Under the pieces are notes generated by a model, which was given only the letters and a program-made list of their open reading frames with translations, was not told the origin of the DNA and did no database searches. Of a DNA stretch of 27,131 bases, positions 15,294 through 22,309 are shown piece by piece. Source of the DNA: an uncultured Anaerolineaceae bacterium (GTDB lineage Bacteria; Chloroflexota; Anaerolineae; Promineifilales; Promineifilaceae); the NCBI GenBank assembly GCA_937967805.1, contig CALBTC010000240.1, forward strand, positions 1-27,131, read 5' to 3'. A program made the translations under genes and the position numbers. How positions within the stretch are numbered: position 1 is the stretch's first letter; every line of letters starts with the position of its first letter.

Positions 15294-15296
15294 TCA
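15294..15296 (-). other. In-frame TGA interrupting the glycosyltransferase, probably a former Trp codon
   Basis: The frame reads FPQEN-stop-QSGDRIVQ. In the two homologous modules downstream the same place is tryptophan: QWQANEQV (TGG at 14882-14880) and TWLPGEIV (TGG at 14459-14457). A single G-to-A change (TGG to TGA) explains it. Other genes here end in TGA, so TGA is a normal stop. Confidence 0.8.
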
Positions 15297-17138
15297 ATTC
15301 TCCTGGGGGAAGCTCAGCAGGGTGCTTTCACCGGCCCAGAGGTTGCCGTTGCCGTCCAGCAGTTCGGCACGTACAAACGTGAGCTGGTTGGGCAAACCGG
15401 GCATGTCGGTGGGAATCTGCCAATGCGTGAGCAGCGAAATCGTATCGCCGCGAAAAAGCTCCTCCAGCAGGTCGTAGCCCATGAGTTGGGGGGCGCTGCT
15501 GAAGCGGAGCACGGCCGTATGCTCCGGCAACCATTCCAATTCACCGGCATTGAGCTGGAAATGCAAAGCCGCCGTCTGTCCGTCGTCGTAAGTGATGGGC
15601 GTAACCGCAGTGTTTAACCCAATCTGCGCCGCAATCTCCGCCGGTACCGGTTCGGCCCGCGAGAAAAAGTACCAGGCAGCGCCATCGGTGGACCAGACAA
15701 AGCTGTGATCCGGATTGAACCAATCGACGGTGCTTTTATTGTGATAAGCGAAGGTGCGGGGAGCCAGGTCGTGGGCGTATTGCCGGGCAATGTAGACCCG
15801 CGTGTTTTCCGGCGGGGGATTGTCTTCTAGAAAACGGCCGACTTCAGCAATTTCCGCCTGGTAAACGTGCCGCACCTCGCCGTTTGTGTTCCACACCGTA
15901 AAGTAATCGTGCCAACTGCGCCAAAAAATGAGCGCCAGGCCCGCAGCAGCCAGTAGCGGCACGGCAGGTTTGATGCGCGGCCATTGCCGGATGATAAGTT
16001 GAGCAGTGGCATCAAAGCCAACGGCCGTTATCAAATAGATCGGCACAATCGCCCCGGCTGCCCGTAGAAAAGATGAATTGGCCTCCAGGATGAGGTTTGG
16101 CGTGAGCATGGCGGCCGTCCACAGCAGCAGTAAGGCATAGCTGGGTTGATTAGAGATTGGAGATTGGCGATTATCTGCTTTAGACTCCAGTCTCCAGTCT
16201 CCAATCTCCAATCTCCTTTTAAACGCAAACCACAAACAAACCAATATCCCCGAATAAAAAAAGAGCCCGGTAACCGGATCAAAGACGGGCTGGCCGGAGA
16301 GATGGTAGCGCCATTCGCTGTCGCCCTGCACGGTAAACATGCGCAAGACACCGCCGACGGATTGGCCCAATGGCTGCCATTCGCCGCGTTCCAGAGTCTC
16401 CTCCAGGGCCACCGTGAGCCCGTCGATACGCTGGTTGACTTTTTCCGGATTTTGCACCATGTAACGGCCGTACGGGGCAAACACAACCAGCGCCACCAGC
16501 AAGCTTGCCGCCATTTGGCGCCACTGCCGGCGGAACCAGTCCCGCTGAAACCAGAAGAGCCAGCCAAACCAGCCCAAAATCACAGCGGGGAACACGCGGC
16601 CGGGAATGTAGGTGTAAAGCGTCAGCCCGTGGACCACGCCACCTAACAGCCAATCGCGCCAACGACCGCTGCGCCAGGCGCGCTGCAAGAAAAAAACGGT
16701 GAGCGCCGACAGGCAGGTAAGGCTGACGGCACGCAACGCCCAGCGGGATTCCATCACCGGCCAGAGGGAAACGGCCGTTAATCCCGCCGCCACCAACCCC
16801 ACCCGCCGGTTAAAGTTGCTGCGCCCGATGCCATAAGCCAGCGGCACGCAGGCCAACCCCAGCAGCGCCGGCGGCAGGCGCATGGCAAAAATATTGTCGC
16901 CAAACAGTTGTTGGGCGAGGGCAATCAGGTAAAAGAGGAACGCTTCACGGCCGTTGTTGCCCTCAAAGTAAACGGGCAAATTGCCCCATCCGATCTGCGC
17001 CGCGTCGATGGCATTAAACAGCTCGTCACCGTTCAGCCCAGGCGGGGCGTCGGTAAGACGGTAAAAGCGAAAAAAAAGGCCCGCAAGCATAATCAGGCCA
17101 AGCAGAAGGTGGGTTTGAGTCAGTTTGCGTTTGGTCAC
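15294..17138 (-). CDS. ArnT-like membrane glycosyltransferase (GT-C, PMT family), truncated by an in-frame TGA
   Basis: 614 residues from a GTG at 17138 (MTKRKLTQTHLLLGLIML). The frame is open further to GTG 17276, but that part covers a repeat-like stretch and codes an implausible peptide, while family members start about ten residues before the first helix. The first helix is followed by FYRLTDAPPGLNGDELFNAI with the Asp38-Glu39 pair, matching the catalytic Asp-Glu loop of GT-C enzymes that use polyprenyl-phosphate sugars. About ten more membrane helices follow, then a soluble beta-rich tail from about residue 430. The loop around 16152-16216 is encoded by an inverted repeat. The frame stops at TGA 15294 within a beta module and continues open to 14268. 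The membrane catalytic part is intact, so activity may survive. Confidence 0.82.
   Translation of the reverse strand: MTKRKLTQTHLLLGLIMLAGLFFRFYRLTDAPPGLNGDELFNAIDAAQIGWGNLPVYFEGNNGREAFLFYLIALAQQLFGDNIFAMRLPPALLGLACVPLAYGIGRSNFNRRVGLVAAGLTAVSLWPVMESRWALRAVSLTCLSALTVFFLQRAWRSGRWRDWLLGGVVHGLTLYTYIPGRVFPAVILGWFGWLFWFQRDWFRRQWRQMAASLLVALVVFAPYGRYMVQNPEKVNQRIDGLTVALEETLERGEWQPLGQSVGGVLRMFTVQGDSEWRYHLSGQPVFDPVTGLFFYSGILVCLWFAFKRRLEIGDWRLESKADNRQSPISNQPSYALLLLWTAAMLTPNLILEANSSFLRAAGAIVPIYLITAVGFDATAQLIIRQWPRIKPAVPLLAAAGLALIFWRSWHDYFTVWNTNGEVRHVYQAEIAEVGRFLEDNPPPENTRVYIARQYAHDLAPRTFAYHNKSTVDWFNPDHSFVWSTDGAAWYFFSRAEPVPAEIAAQIGLNTAVTPITYDDGQTAALHFQLNAGELEWLPEHTAVLRFSSAPQLMGYDLLEELFRGDTISLLTHWQIPTDMPGLPNQLTFVRAELLDGNGNLWAGESTLLSFPQEN
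16152..16216. repeat. Inverted repeat with 7-bp tandem units, inside the glycosyltransferase coding sequence
   Basis: AGAGATTGGAGATTGG (16152-16167) and CCAATCTCCAATCTCC (16201-16216) are inverted copies with 15 of 16 positions pairing, separated by 33 nt. The right side is also a tandem array of 7-mers, TCCAGTC twice then TCCAATC twice. It keeps the frame open and encodes a polar insert (RRLEIGDWRLESKADNRQSP) between two membrane helices. It looks like a short dispersed repeat that inserted into a tolerant loop. Confidence 0.75.
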
Positions 17139-17160
17139 GGTGGTTGTTTTACGGCCGTTC

Positions 17161-17219
17161 CTTCTTCGAAAATAATTTAACGCAGAGGCGCGGAGGTGCG
17201 ATATTATCGCGCAAAGAAG
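17161..17219. repeat. Short repeat-like palindromic stretch between CHAD and glycosyltransferase genes
   Basis: CTTCTT (17161-17166) pairs with AAGAAG (17214-17219), and an internal near-palindrome GCGATATTATCGC lies at 17198-17210. The stretch TTAACGCAGAGGCGCGGAGG is of a kind often seen as noncoding dispersed repeats in environmental bacteria (my recollection, not searched). Its presence supports placing the glycosyltransferase start downstream, at 17138. Confidence 0.35.
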
Positions 17220-17265
17220 AATCTGCCAGCGCAAGTTGGGCAAATCTCCGGCCAAGTATATCATT

Positions 17266-18183
17266 TTACGCTTCACGCATCACGGAAACAGACCAGTATG
17301 CCTCCAGTCGATTGACAAACGCTTTGGGTGATTCGGTGTAAAGGCGCCGGCCCTGTTGGTAAGCGGCCGTATGCAGTTTACCACGCTGCTGCTTAAGGTA
17401 AGCAATGAGGGTATCGCGGTCGTCTTCGCCGGGCAGCATTAACGGCCGTTCCGCCACCAGCTTCTGCATCATCGCCAGATCATGCGCATCCCCTAAATAA
17501 TCGGATAAATCATGAATTTCATCGGCCAGTGTCTTCATAAGATCGGGCCAGATGGGGCGTAAAATGCGCACGTTGTACCAGAGGTACTTCACCCGCTTGC
17601 GCCATTCGTGGAACACTTCAACGGACGGTTTTTCCAGCGCATCCTCCAGACGATTGCAGCCGCGCTTGTAAACTTTTTTCAGGCCGCCGGAAACGGCCGA
17701 AAACGACTCGTCTTCAATCGGCCACTCTTCCACCCGGTGCCGGGCCGCCTGGATCATGTCGGCCGCTTGGGCCAGACTGTTCTCTTCTTCGACCACCCGC
17801 TGCCGGGTGGCGTGGTAAAAAATCACCAGCGCCTCGCGCATAGAGTCCAACGATTCCGGCGGCAAATCCAGATCATCGTCCTCTTTCAGGTCATCCAGCA
17901 GATTAATTTTGACGGCGCTATCGCGCAGGTCAGATAACAGGCGGCCGGCATCACGAAAACAGACGTTTTCGCGCTGGTAACCCTCTTCGCCAATCTCTTT
18001 TCTAATAAGCCGCAGCAAGCCGCGCACCTTCTTGAAACATTTGCGGCTCTCATGCACGGCCTCATCCAGATCATCCCCTGGGGATTCAAGAAAACTCAGG
18101 GCGTCATCTATCTCTTCTTGTGCTATTCTTTTAAGACCCTTAGACAATTTTTCATCGGATTGCAAGCGGTAACTCAACGTCAT
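17266..18183 (-). CDS. CHAD-domain protein (likely polyphosphate-associated)
   Basis: About 305 residues, helix-rich and charged. Two CHAD signatures are present: VHESRKCFKKVRGLLRLIRK near the start, and VHEWRKRVKYLWYNVRILRP with LGDAHDLAMM in the second half. CHAD domains are bundles of helices whose conserved basic residues bind inorganic polyphosphate; no triphosphatase (CYTH) domain is attached here. The start is uncertain. ATG 18183 is very close to its AAGGAG, while TTG 18177 (MSYRLQSDEK) has ideal spacing and matches family N-termini; the frame is open to ATG 18219. The gene is divergent from the quinone oxidoreductase and lies upstream of the glycosyltransferase on the same strand, with 127 nt to the latter's likely start. 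Confidence 0.88.
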   Translation of the reverse strand: MTLSYRLQSDEKLSKGLKRIAQEEIDDALSFLESPGDDLDEAVHESRKCFKKVRGLLRLIRKEIGEEGYQRENVCFRDAGRLLSDLRDSAVKINLLDDLKEDDDLDLPPESLDSMREALVIFYHATRQRVVEEENSLAQAADMIQAARHRVEEWPIEDESFSAVSGGLKKVYKRGCNRLEDALEKPSVEVFHEWRKRVKYLWYNVRILRPIWPDLMKTLADEIHDLSDYLGDAHDLAMMQKLVAERPLMLPGEDDRDTLIAYLKQQRGKLHTAAYQQGRRLYTESPKAFVNRLEAYWSVSVMREA

Positions 18184-18228
18184 CACTCCTTCATAACATG
18201 TTTGTTTAACGCATACCATATCATCATT

Positions 18229-18285
18229 TTGACGGACGGAGACGGGTTTATATCACAAACATACCCCAGCTCTATATCTGGGTAT
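18229..18285 (+). promoter_or_regulatory. Probable promoter and leader hairpin of the quinone oxidoreductase gene
   Basis: TTGACG (18229-18234) and TATCAC (18251-18256), 16 bp apart, resemble a sigma-70-type promoter. Just after, ATACCCCAG (18261-18269) and CTGGGTAT (18278-18285) form an imperfect inverted repeat with one bulged C. It could be an operator or a leader hairpin. The gene starts at 18335 behind GAGGAGG. Confidence 0.4.
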
Positions 18286-18334
18286 ATGCTGCATATTCTT
18301 TATTCCTTTAGCCTAGAAAAGAGGAGGTAACCAG

Positions 18335-19408
18335 GTGAAAGCAATTCAGATCAAGAAAACGGGCGGGCCAGAGGCACTACATTACGAAGAGATTCCCAAA
18401 CCAGAACCAGGTCCCGGTGAGGTCCGCGTCAAAATCGAGGCAGCCGGAGTGAACTACATTGATACGTACCATCGCAGCGGTCAATATGATCTGGCATTGC
18501 CCATAACGCCCGGCATGGAGGGGGGCGGGATTGTAGACGCGGTTGGTGAAGGGGTAACGGCCGTTTCCCCTGGAGATCGTGTTGCTTACGCCATGCATAT
18601 CGGCACCTATGCCGAATACGCCATTGTGCCCGCCTGGAAGCTGGTTGAAGTACCGGAAGACGTGAAGATTGAATTAGCAGCGGCCGTGATGCTGCAAGGC
18701 ATGACCGCCCATTACCTTACCCACAGTACTTACCTGGTGCAGGCCGGCGACACCGTGTTGGTTCATGCCGCTGCCGGCGGCGTAGGCCTGATGCTGGTGC
18801 AAATTGCCGGCCTGCGCGGTGCGCGCGTCATCGGCACTGTTTCTACCCAGGAAAAGGCCGAGCTGGCCGAAGAATATGGTGCCGACGACATCATTCGCTA
18901 TAACGAAACAGATTTTGTTGAGGCGGTCAAAGCGCTGACCAGCGGCAAGGGCGTCAACGTCATTTACGATGGTGTGGGACAGGCAACTTTCCGCAAAGGA
19001 CTGGACTGCCTGAAGCCACGCGGCATGATGGTGCTGTATGGGCAGGCCAGCGGACCAGTGGAGCCGATAGACCCGCAAATTTTGAACCAGAAAGGCTCGC
19101 TCTTCCTTACCCGGCCCAGCCTGGCCCATTACGCCGCCAGCCAGGAAGAAATTGAAAGCCGGGCGGATGATCTGTTCGACTGGATTGCTTCCGACGCCAT
19201 TCAAGTGCGAATTGACCGTACCTATTCTCTGGCCGATGCCGCCGAGGCCCATCGCTACATTGAAGGCCGCCGTACCAAAGGCAAGCTGCTGCTGCTGCCG
19301 CAGCACCAGAATGAACCGTCGCCACGGGAAGAAACCATCAACACTGAAGACCCCATCGACGAGCAAAGCTGGGAATCCTTCCCCGCCAGCGATCCGCCGC
19401 CGTATTAG
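18335..19408 (+). CDS. Zinc-independent NADPH:quinone oxidoreductase (MDR superfamily) with an extra C-terminal tail
   Basis: 357 residues, GTG start 10 nt behind a strong GAGGAGG. The N-terminal GroES-like half begins [20 protein letters not shown] and contains [16 protein letters not shown], the quinone-reductase signature region. The Rossmann half has the dinucleotide loop [16 protein letters not shown] at about residues 146-161. There are no structural or catalytic zinc cysteines, so this is the QOR branch, which reduces quinones or other electrophiles with NADPH. Family proteins end near residue 325 (GKLLLLP). Here about 30 acidic residues follow, ending [16 protein letters not shown], a motif also found as a stand-alone tail in small bacterial proteins. 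It is probably followed by the transaldolase gene in one transcript, with an inverted repeat between. Confidence 0.9.
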   Translation: MKAIQIKKTGGPEALHYEEIPKPEPGPGEVRVKIEAAGVNYIDTYHRSGQYDLALPITPGMEGGGIVDAVGEGVTAVSPGDRVAYAMHIGTYAEYAIVPAWKLVEVPEDVKIELAAAVMLQGMTAHYLTHSTYLVQAGDTVLVHAAAGGVGLMLVQIAGLRGARVIGTVSTQEKAELAEEYGADDIIRYNETDFVEAVKALTSGKGVNVIYDGVGQATFRKGLDCLKPRGMMVLYGQASGPVEPIDPQILNQKGSLFLTRPSLAHYAASQEEIESRADDLFDWIASDAIQVRIDRTYSLADAAEAHRYIEGRRTKGKLLLLPQHQNEPSPREETINTEDPIDEQSWESFPASDPPPY

Positions 19409-19417
19409 ATTACAACA

Positions 19418-19474
19418 AGATTGGACCAATTTTCTTTTCAGGCGAACTGTGAAGCGTCCAAATTGGTCCAATCT
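19418..19474. repeat. Perfect 15-bp inverted repeat between the oxidoreductase and transaldolase genes
   Basis: AGATTGGACCAATTT (19418-19432) and AAATTGGTCCAATCT (19460-19474) pair perfectly across a 27-nt spacer. Each arm itself contains the palindrome-like TTGGACCAA. There is no T-run directly after, so it is a weak terminator candidate. It resembles a short mobile or REP-like element, or could protect or attenuate the transcript. Confidence 0.75.
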
Positions 19475-19496
19475 CTTGAGCAGAAGGAATGATTTT

Positions 19497-20645
19497 ATGA
19501 GCACTAAAAACCATGTTGAGCAAACGGCCGATCTCGGCCATTCGATCTGGCTGGACTACCTGGACCGCGCGTTTATTAAGTCCGGGGAATTGAAGACCAT
19601 GATTGATGAGGGAATTCGCGGCATCACCTCCAACCCCTCCATTTTTCAGGAAGCCATCGCCGAGGGAGGCGATTACGATGAACAAATTGCCGACCTTGTA
19701 GCGGAGGGCAAAGATGATGCAGAAATCTATGAAGCCTTAGCTGTGGCCGACATTCAAAAGGCAGCCGATTTACTGGCTCCGGTTTACATTGAATCCAAAG
19801 GGCTGGATGGCTACATTAGCCTGGAGGCAAACCCGGACCTGGCCTACGATACAGAAGCTACCCTTGAAGAGGTACGCCGCCTGCACAAGGCCGTCAACCG
19901 CCCCAACCTGATGATCAAAGTTCCGGCAACCTCAGCCGGCATTCCGGCCATTGCCACCCTCATCAGCGAGGGGATCAATATCAACATCACCCTCATGTTT
20001 TCCCTGGCCCATTATGATCAGGTAGCCGATGCCTACCTGCGCGGCCTGGAAGAGCGGCTGGCCGATGGCTTTGATATTGATCACGTCGCTTCGGTGGCTT
20101 CCTTTTTTGTGAGCCGGGTGGATACGGCCGTAGACAAAGAACTAGACAACCTGGACAGCGATGCGGCCAAAGCACTCAAGGGCAAAATCGGCATTGCCAA
20201 TGCCAAGATGGCTTACACCCGTTATCTCAACGTGTTTAGCAGCAAACGGTGGCAAAAGTTAGCTGCTCATGGCGCACGGCCGCAGCGCGTCCTCTACGGC
20301 AGCACCAGCGTTAAAAACCCCGACTACCCGGACACGATGTACGCCGATCATTTGCAAGGAGCCAATACCGTCAACACGCTGCCGCGGGAAACGATTGAAA
20401 AATTCAACGACCACGGCATGATCGCTCCGGCATTAACCACCCACCTGGAGGAAGCGCGCCGTCAACTGGTACAGTTAGGCAATCTGGGTATCGATCTGGA
20501 ACGCATTACCCAGCAGCTTCAGGATGACGGCGTCACCAAGTTTGCCAACGCCTTCAGCGATTTAATGGCCGCCATCCGCCGCGCCCGCACCGAGGAACAA
20601 CAAGAAAAAGAATCATTGGAACCTGCACCAATCCTGGAAGATTAA
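19497..20645 (+). CDS. tal: Transaldolase
   Basis: 382 residues from the ATG at 19497 with AAGGA 9 nt upstream; the frame is open further but only through the antisense-like overlap with the previous gene. Transaldolase moves a dihydroxyacetone unit between sugar phosphates in the non-oxidative pentose phosphate pathway. Signatures are GIRGITSNPSIFQEAI (residues about 36-51) and the Schiff-base lysine Lys141 in LMIKVPATSAGIPAI, followed by NITLMFS and the phosphate-binding VASFFVSRVD. Length and the GITSNPSIFQ form fit the Tal type found in actinobacteria, cyanobacteria and Tal-Pgi fusions, but no isomerase domain is attached. With the upstream oxidoreductase it suggests NADPH and carbon balance under stress. 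Confidence 0.95.
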   Translation: MSTKNHVEQTADLGHSIWLDYLDRAFIKSGELKTMIDEGIRGITSNPSIFQEAIAEGGDYDEQIADLVAEGKDDAEIYEALAVADIQKAADLLAPVYIESKGLDGYISLEANPDLAYDTEATLEEVRRLHKAVNRPNLMIKVPATSAGIPAIATLISEGININITLMFSLAHYDQVADAYLRGLEERLADGFDIDHVASVASFFVSRVDTAVDKELDNLDSDAAKALKGKIGIANAKMAYTRYLNVFSSKRWQKLAAHGARPQRVLYGSTSVKNPDYPDTMYADHLQGANTVNTLPRETIEKFNDHGMIAPALTTHLEEARRQLVQLGNLGIDLERITQQLQDDGVTKFANAFSDLMAAIRRARTEEQQEKESLEPAPILED

Positions 20646-20657
20646 CCATCTTCGCTC

Positions 20658-20736
20658 TGTCATTCCCGCGAAGGTGGGAATCCAATCACGCTCAAGCAAG
20701 CTAGATGGATGGATACCTGCCTTCGCAGGCATGACA
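20658..20736. repeat. REP/MITE-like palindromic element between convergent genes
   Basis: A 26-bp arm starting TGTCATTCCCGCGAAGG (20658-20683) and an inverted arm ending CCTTCGCAGGCATGACA (20711-20736) pair with about five mismatches; the arms also fold on themselves (CCTTCGC). This is the familiar TGTCATTCCCGCGAA... type of dispersed palindrome known from many bacterial genomes, whose translation gives spurious peptides such as IPAFAGMT. It sits exactly between the transaldolase stop (20645) and the stop of the convergent gene (20746), where it may act as a bidirectional transcript end. Confidence 0.85.
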
Positions 20737-20745
20737 ATCAAATAT

Positions 20746-22239
20746 TTAATAATTGGGCATATCTTCAGGATAGCTTTTGGTTTCCGGGGCCCGGCAATGA
20801 TGCAGTTCCAGGTTGCGTACTTGCATCTTGCCACCTTCTACGTAAAAACCCAACCGGCCACTGCGGAATGTATCATCAGCCAGTGTGAGCAAAATACGGC
20901 CGTGGAATGAAAACTCCAGATATTGCTCGTAGGCAATGAGCTCAAAGGGGTGAACCCCCTCATCGGGAATATAGTGGGCAGCCTGGAGCTGGTCGTAATA
21001 AAATGCCTCCTCAGAGACTTTCTTTTCCTCATGCTCCTCTTTGTGGCCCCATGCGCGAATTTGCACAATCCCTTTGAGCAAATCCAGGCTGAGGTAATAG
21101 CCATCACCCGCTTCATCCAGGTGCAGCACCAGCCCGCATTTGCCATCCCCTTCGTAAAGCAAATCACCGGTCAAGATAAAATCCCGATAGCAACCATCCA
21201 GCAAAAACGCCTCAAAGCCACTGTCATTGCGCAGAAAGATGGTATCATCGTTCGTCTGAATGGATGCCGATGCATTGTCAAAAAGGCAGCGTATCGGTGT
21301 CAGATCAGACATCTTAAACGTCTTGGTTACCAACTCACGAAAGCCGGAAAAAGATTTCAGATTTAGTTCACCTCGCTCATCCACCGTTAGCTCTTTTGGT
21401 GGTGCCATGAGATGATACCCTTTGGTTGTCAATCCTTTAAAAAAGAAGTTCCATACCAATGTGGTGCCGTCTGTTTGTGACACCCTGGCAGCGTAATTAC
21501 CTTGAGGCATCAAAACATTGTCGGAGTAGTTGTAATATGGGCCTTTTGGCTCATCGGCCCACCAATAATGGACCTTTACATCTTCACGGATGGAGGCAAT
21601 GAGATAGTAGCGATTATTTAGCTTGATGAGGTTAGGTACTTCCAGCTCATCATAGCGCATGGGGGCAAAAATGGGGGGGAGAAACTCAAATTCATTTTCG
21701 GCCGTTTCTTCAATCAAGGCGGCACAGCCGCGACGGATAATTGGCCCTTTGTTGGTGCGGGCGGTTGCCAAAAGGTAGGTACGGCCGTCTTCCTGGTAAC
21801 AAAACGGATCGCGAAAGCTCACCCAAAGTCGCCCCTCATTTAAACTAGTCTCATAATGTTCGCCAGAAATCTCCAGCGGATAGGTAGCAGAATCATCCTT
21901 TTCCCAATGGTAAAGGTCGGTACTGTGGGCCAACCCAATGCGCTGCACGCGGCCCCGCTCGCGCATGCACAACCCGGTGTAAAACATGCGCCACGCTCCC
22001 TCTCTGTACGGATTGGGAGAGATGTGCATGGTCCACAACATATCATCATCCCATGCCTTGGGATCGCTGATGAAAAGCGCGTTTTTTACCCGTTCCCACT
22101 TGATGCCGTCTTTACTAACTGCATGGGCAATGTAATCATGATTGGGCAAGGTTAGATGAAACAGATGGAACAACCCCTCGTGCCAAACAACATCAACATC
22201 GCCGATTTCAAAATTGCGAAAACCGTAGCCTGTGTACAT
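20746..22239 (-). CDS. GH32/GH43-like five-bladed beta-propeller glycosidase with C-terminal beta-sandwich
   Basis: 497 residues. The N-terminal half follows the plan of clan GH-J/GH-F propellers: the nucleophile-like Asp14 in IGDVDVVWHEGLFHLFH, Asp144 in the transition-state motif SFRDPFCY, and a candidate acid/base Glu200 in DELEVPNL (compare EC-P of GH32). From about residue 315 a second beta-rich domain (FDNASASIQTNDDTIFLRN, CGLVLHLDEAGDGYYLSLD, GRLGFYVEGGKM) resembles the GH32 C-terminal sandwich. There is no signal peptide, so it acts in the cytoplasm, perhaps on imported sucrose or fructo-oligosaccharides; the usual WMNDPNG sequence is absent, so the substrate is uncertain. It lies 70 nt after ftsH on the same strand. 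Confidence 0.8.
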   Translation of the reverse strand: MYTGYGFRNFEIGDVDVVWHEGLFHLFHLTLPNHDYIAHAVSKDGIKWERVKNALFISDPKAWDDDMLWTMHISPNPYREGAWRMFYTGLCMRERGRVQRIGLAHSTDLYHWEKDDSATYPLEISGEHYETSLNEGRLWVSFRDPFCYQEDGRTYLLATARTNKGPIIRRGCAALIEETAENEFEFLPPIFAPMRYDELEVPNLIKLNNRYYLIASIREDVKVHYWWADEPKGPYYNYSDNVLMPQGNYAARVSQTDGTTLVWNFFFKGLTTKGYHLMAPPKELTVDERGELNLKSFSGFRELVTKTFKMSDLTPIRCLFDNASASIQTNDDTIFLRNDSGFEAFLLDGCYRDFILTGDLLYEGDGKCGLVLHLDEAGDGYYLSLDLLKGIVQIRAWGHKEEHEEKKVSEEAFYYDQLQAAHYIPDEGVHPFELIAYEQYLEFSFHGRILLTLADDTFRSGRLGFYVEGGKMQVRNLELHHCRAPETKSYPEDMPNY

Positions 22240-22309
22240 AAGCTATTTACCTTGCTTGATTGAAGAGCGCACACTTTCTGGCAAACTTTTGCACTCTATT
22301 CTGGATTGA

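Noticed and set aside
15294..15296. Genetic-code change with TGA read as Trp.
   Set aside because: Several genes here (for example those ending at 5155, 11413 and 24384) stop normally at TGA, so the single internal TGA is local.
7045..18286. The 12-mer TATACCCAGATA occurs at 7045-7056 and inverted at 18275-18286, both upstream of genes.
   Set aside because: Dozens of chance 12-mer matches are expected in 27 kb, and the match does not extend further.
19152..19496. Extension of the transaldolase frame upstream of 19497.
   Set aside because: It runs out of frame through the oxidoreductase gene and the inverted repeat; the ATG at 19497 has a good ribosome site and the family N-terminus.
20613..20834. 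Minus-strand ORF with a MPAKAGIHPSS-like start.
   Set aside because: It is the translation of the palindromic REP element; such peptides are well-known artefacts.
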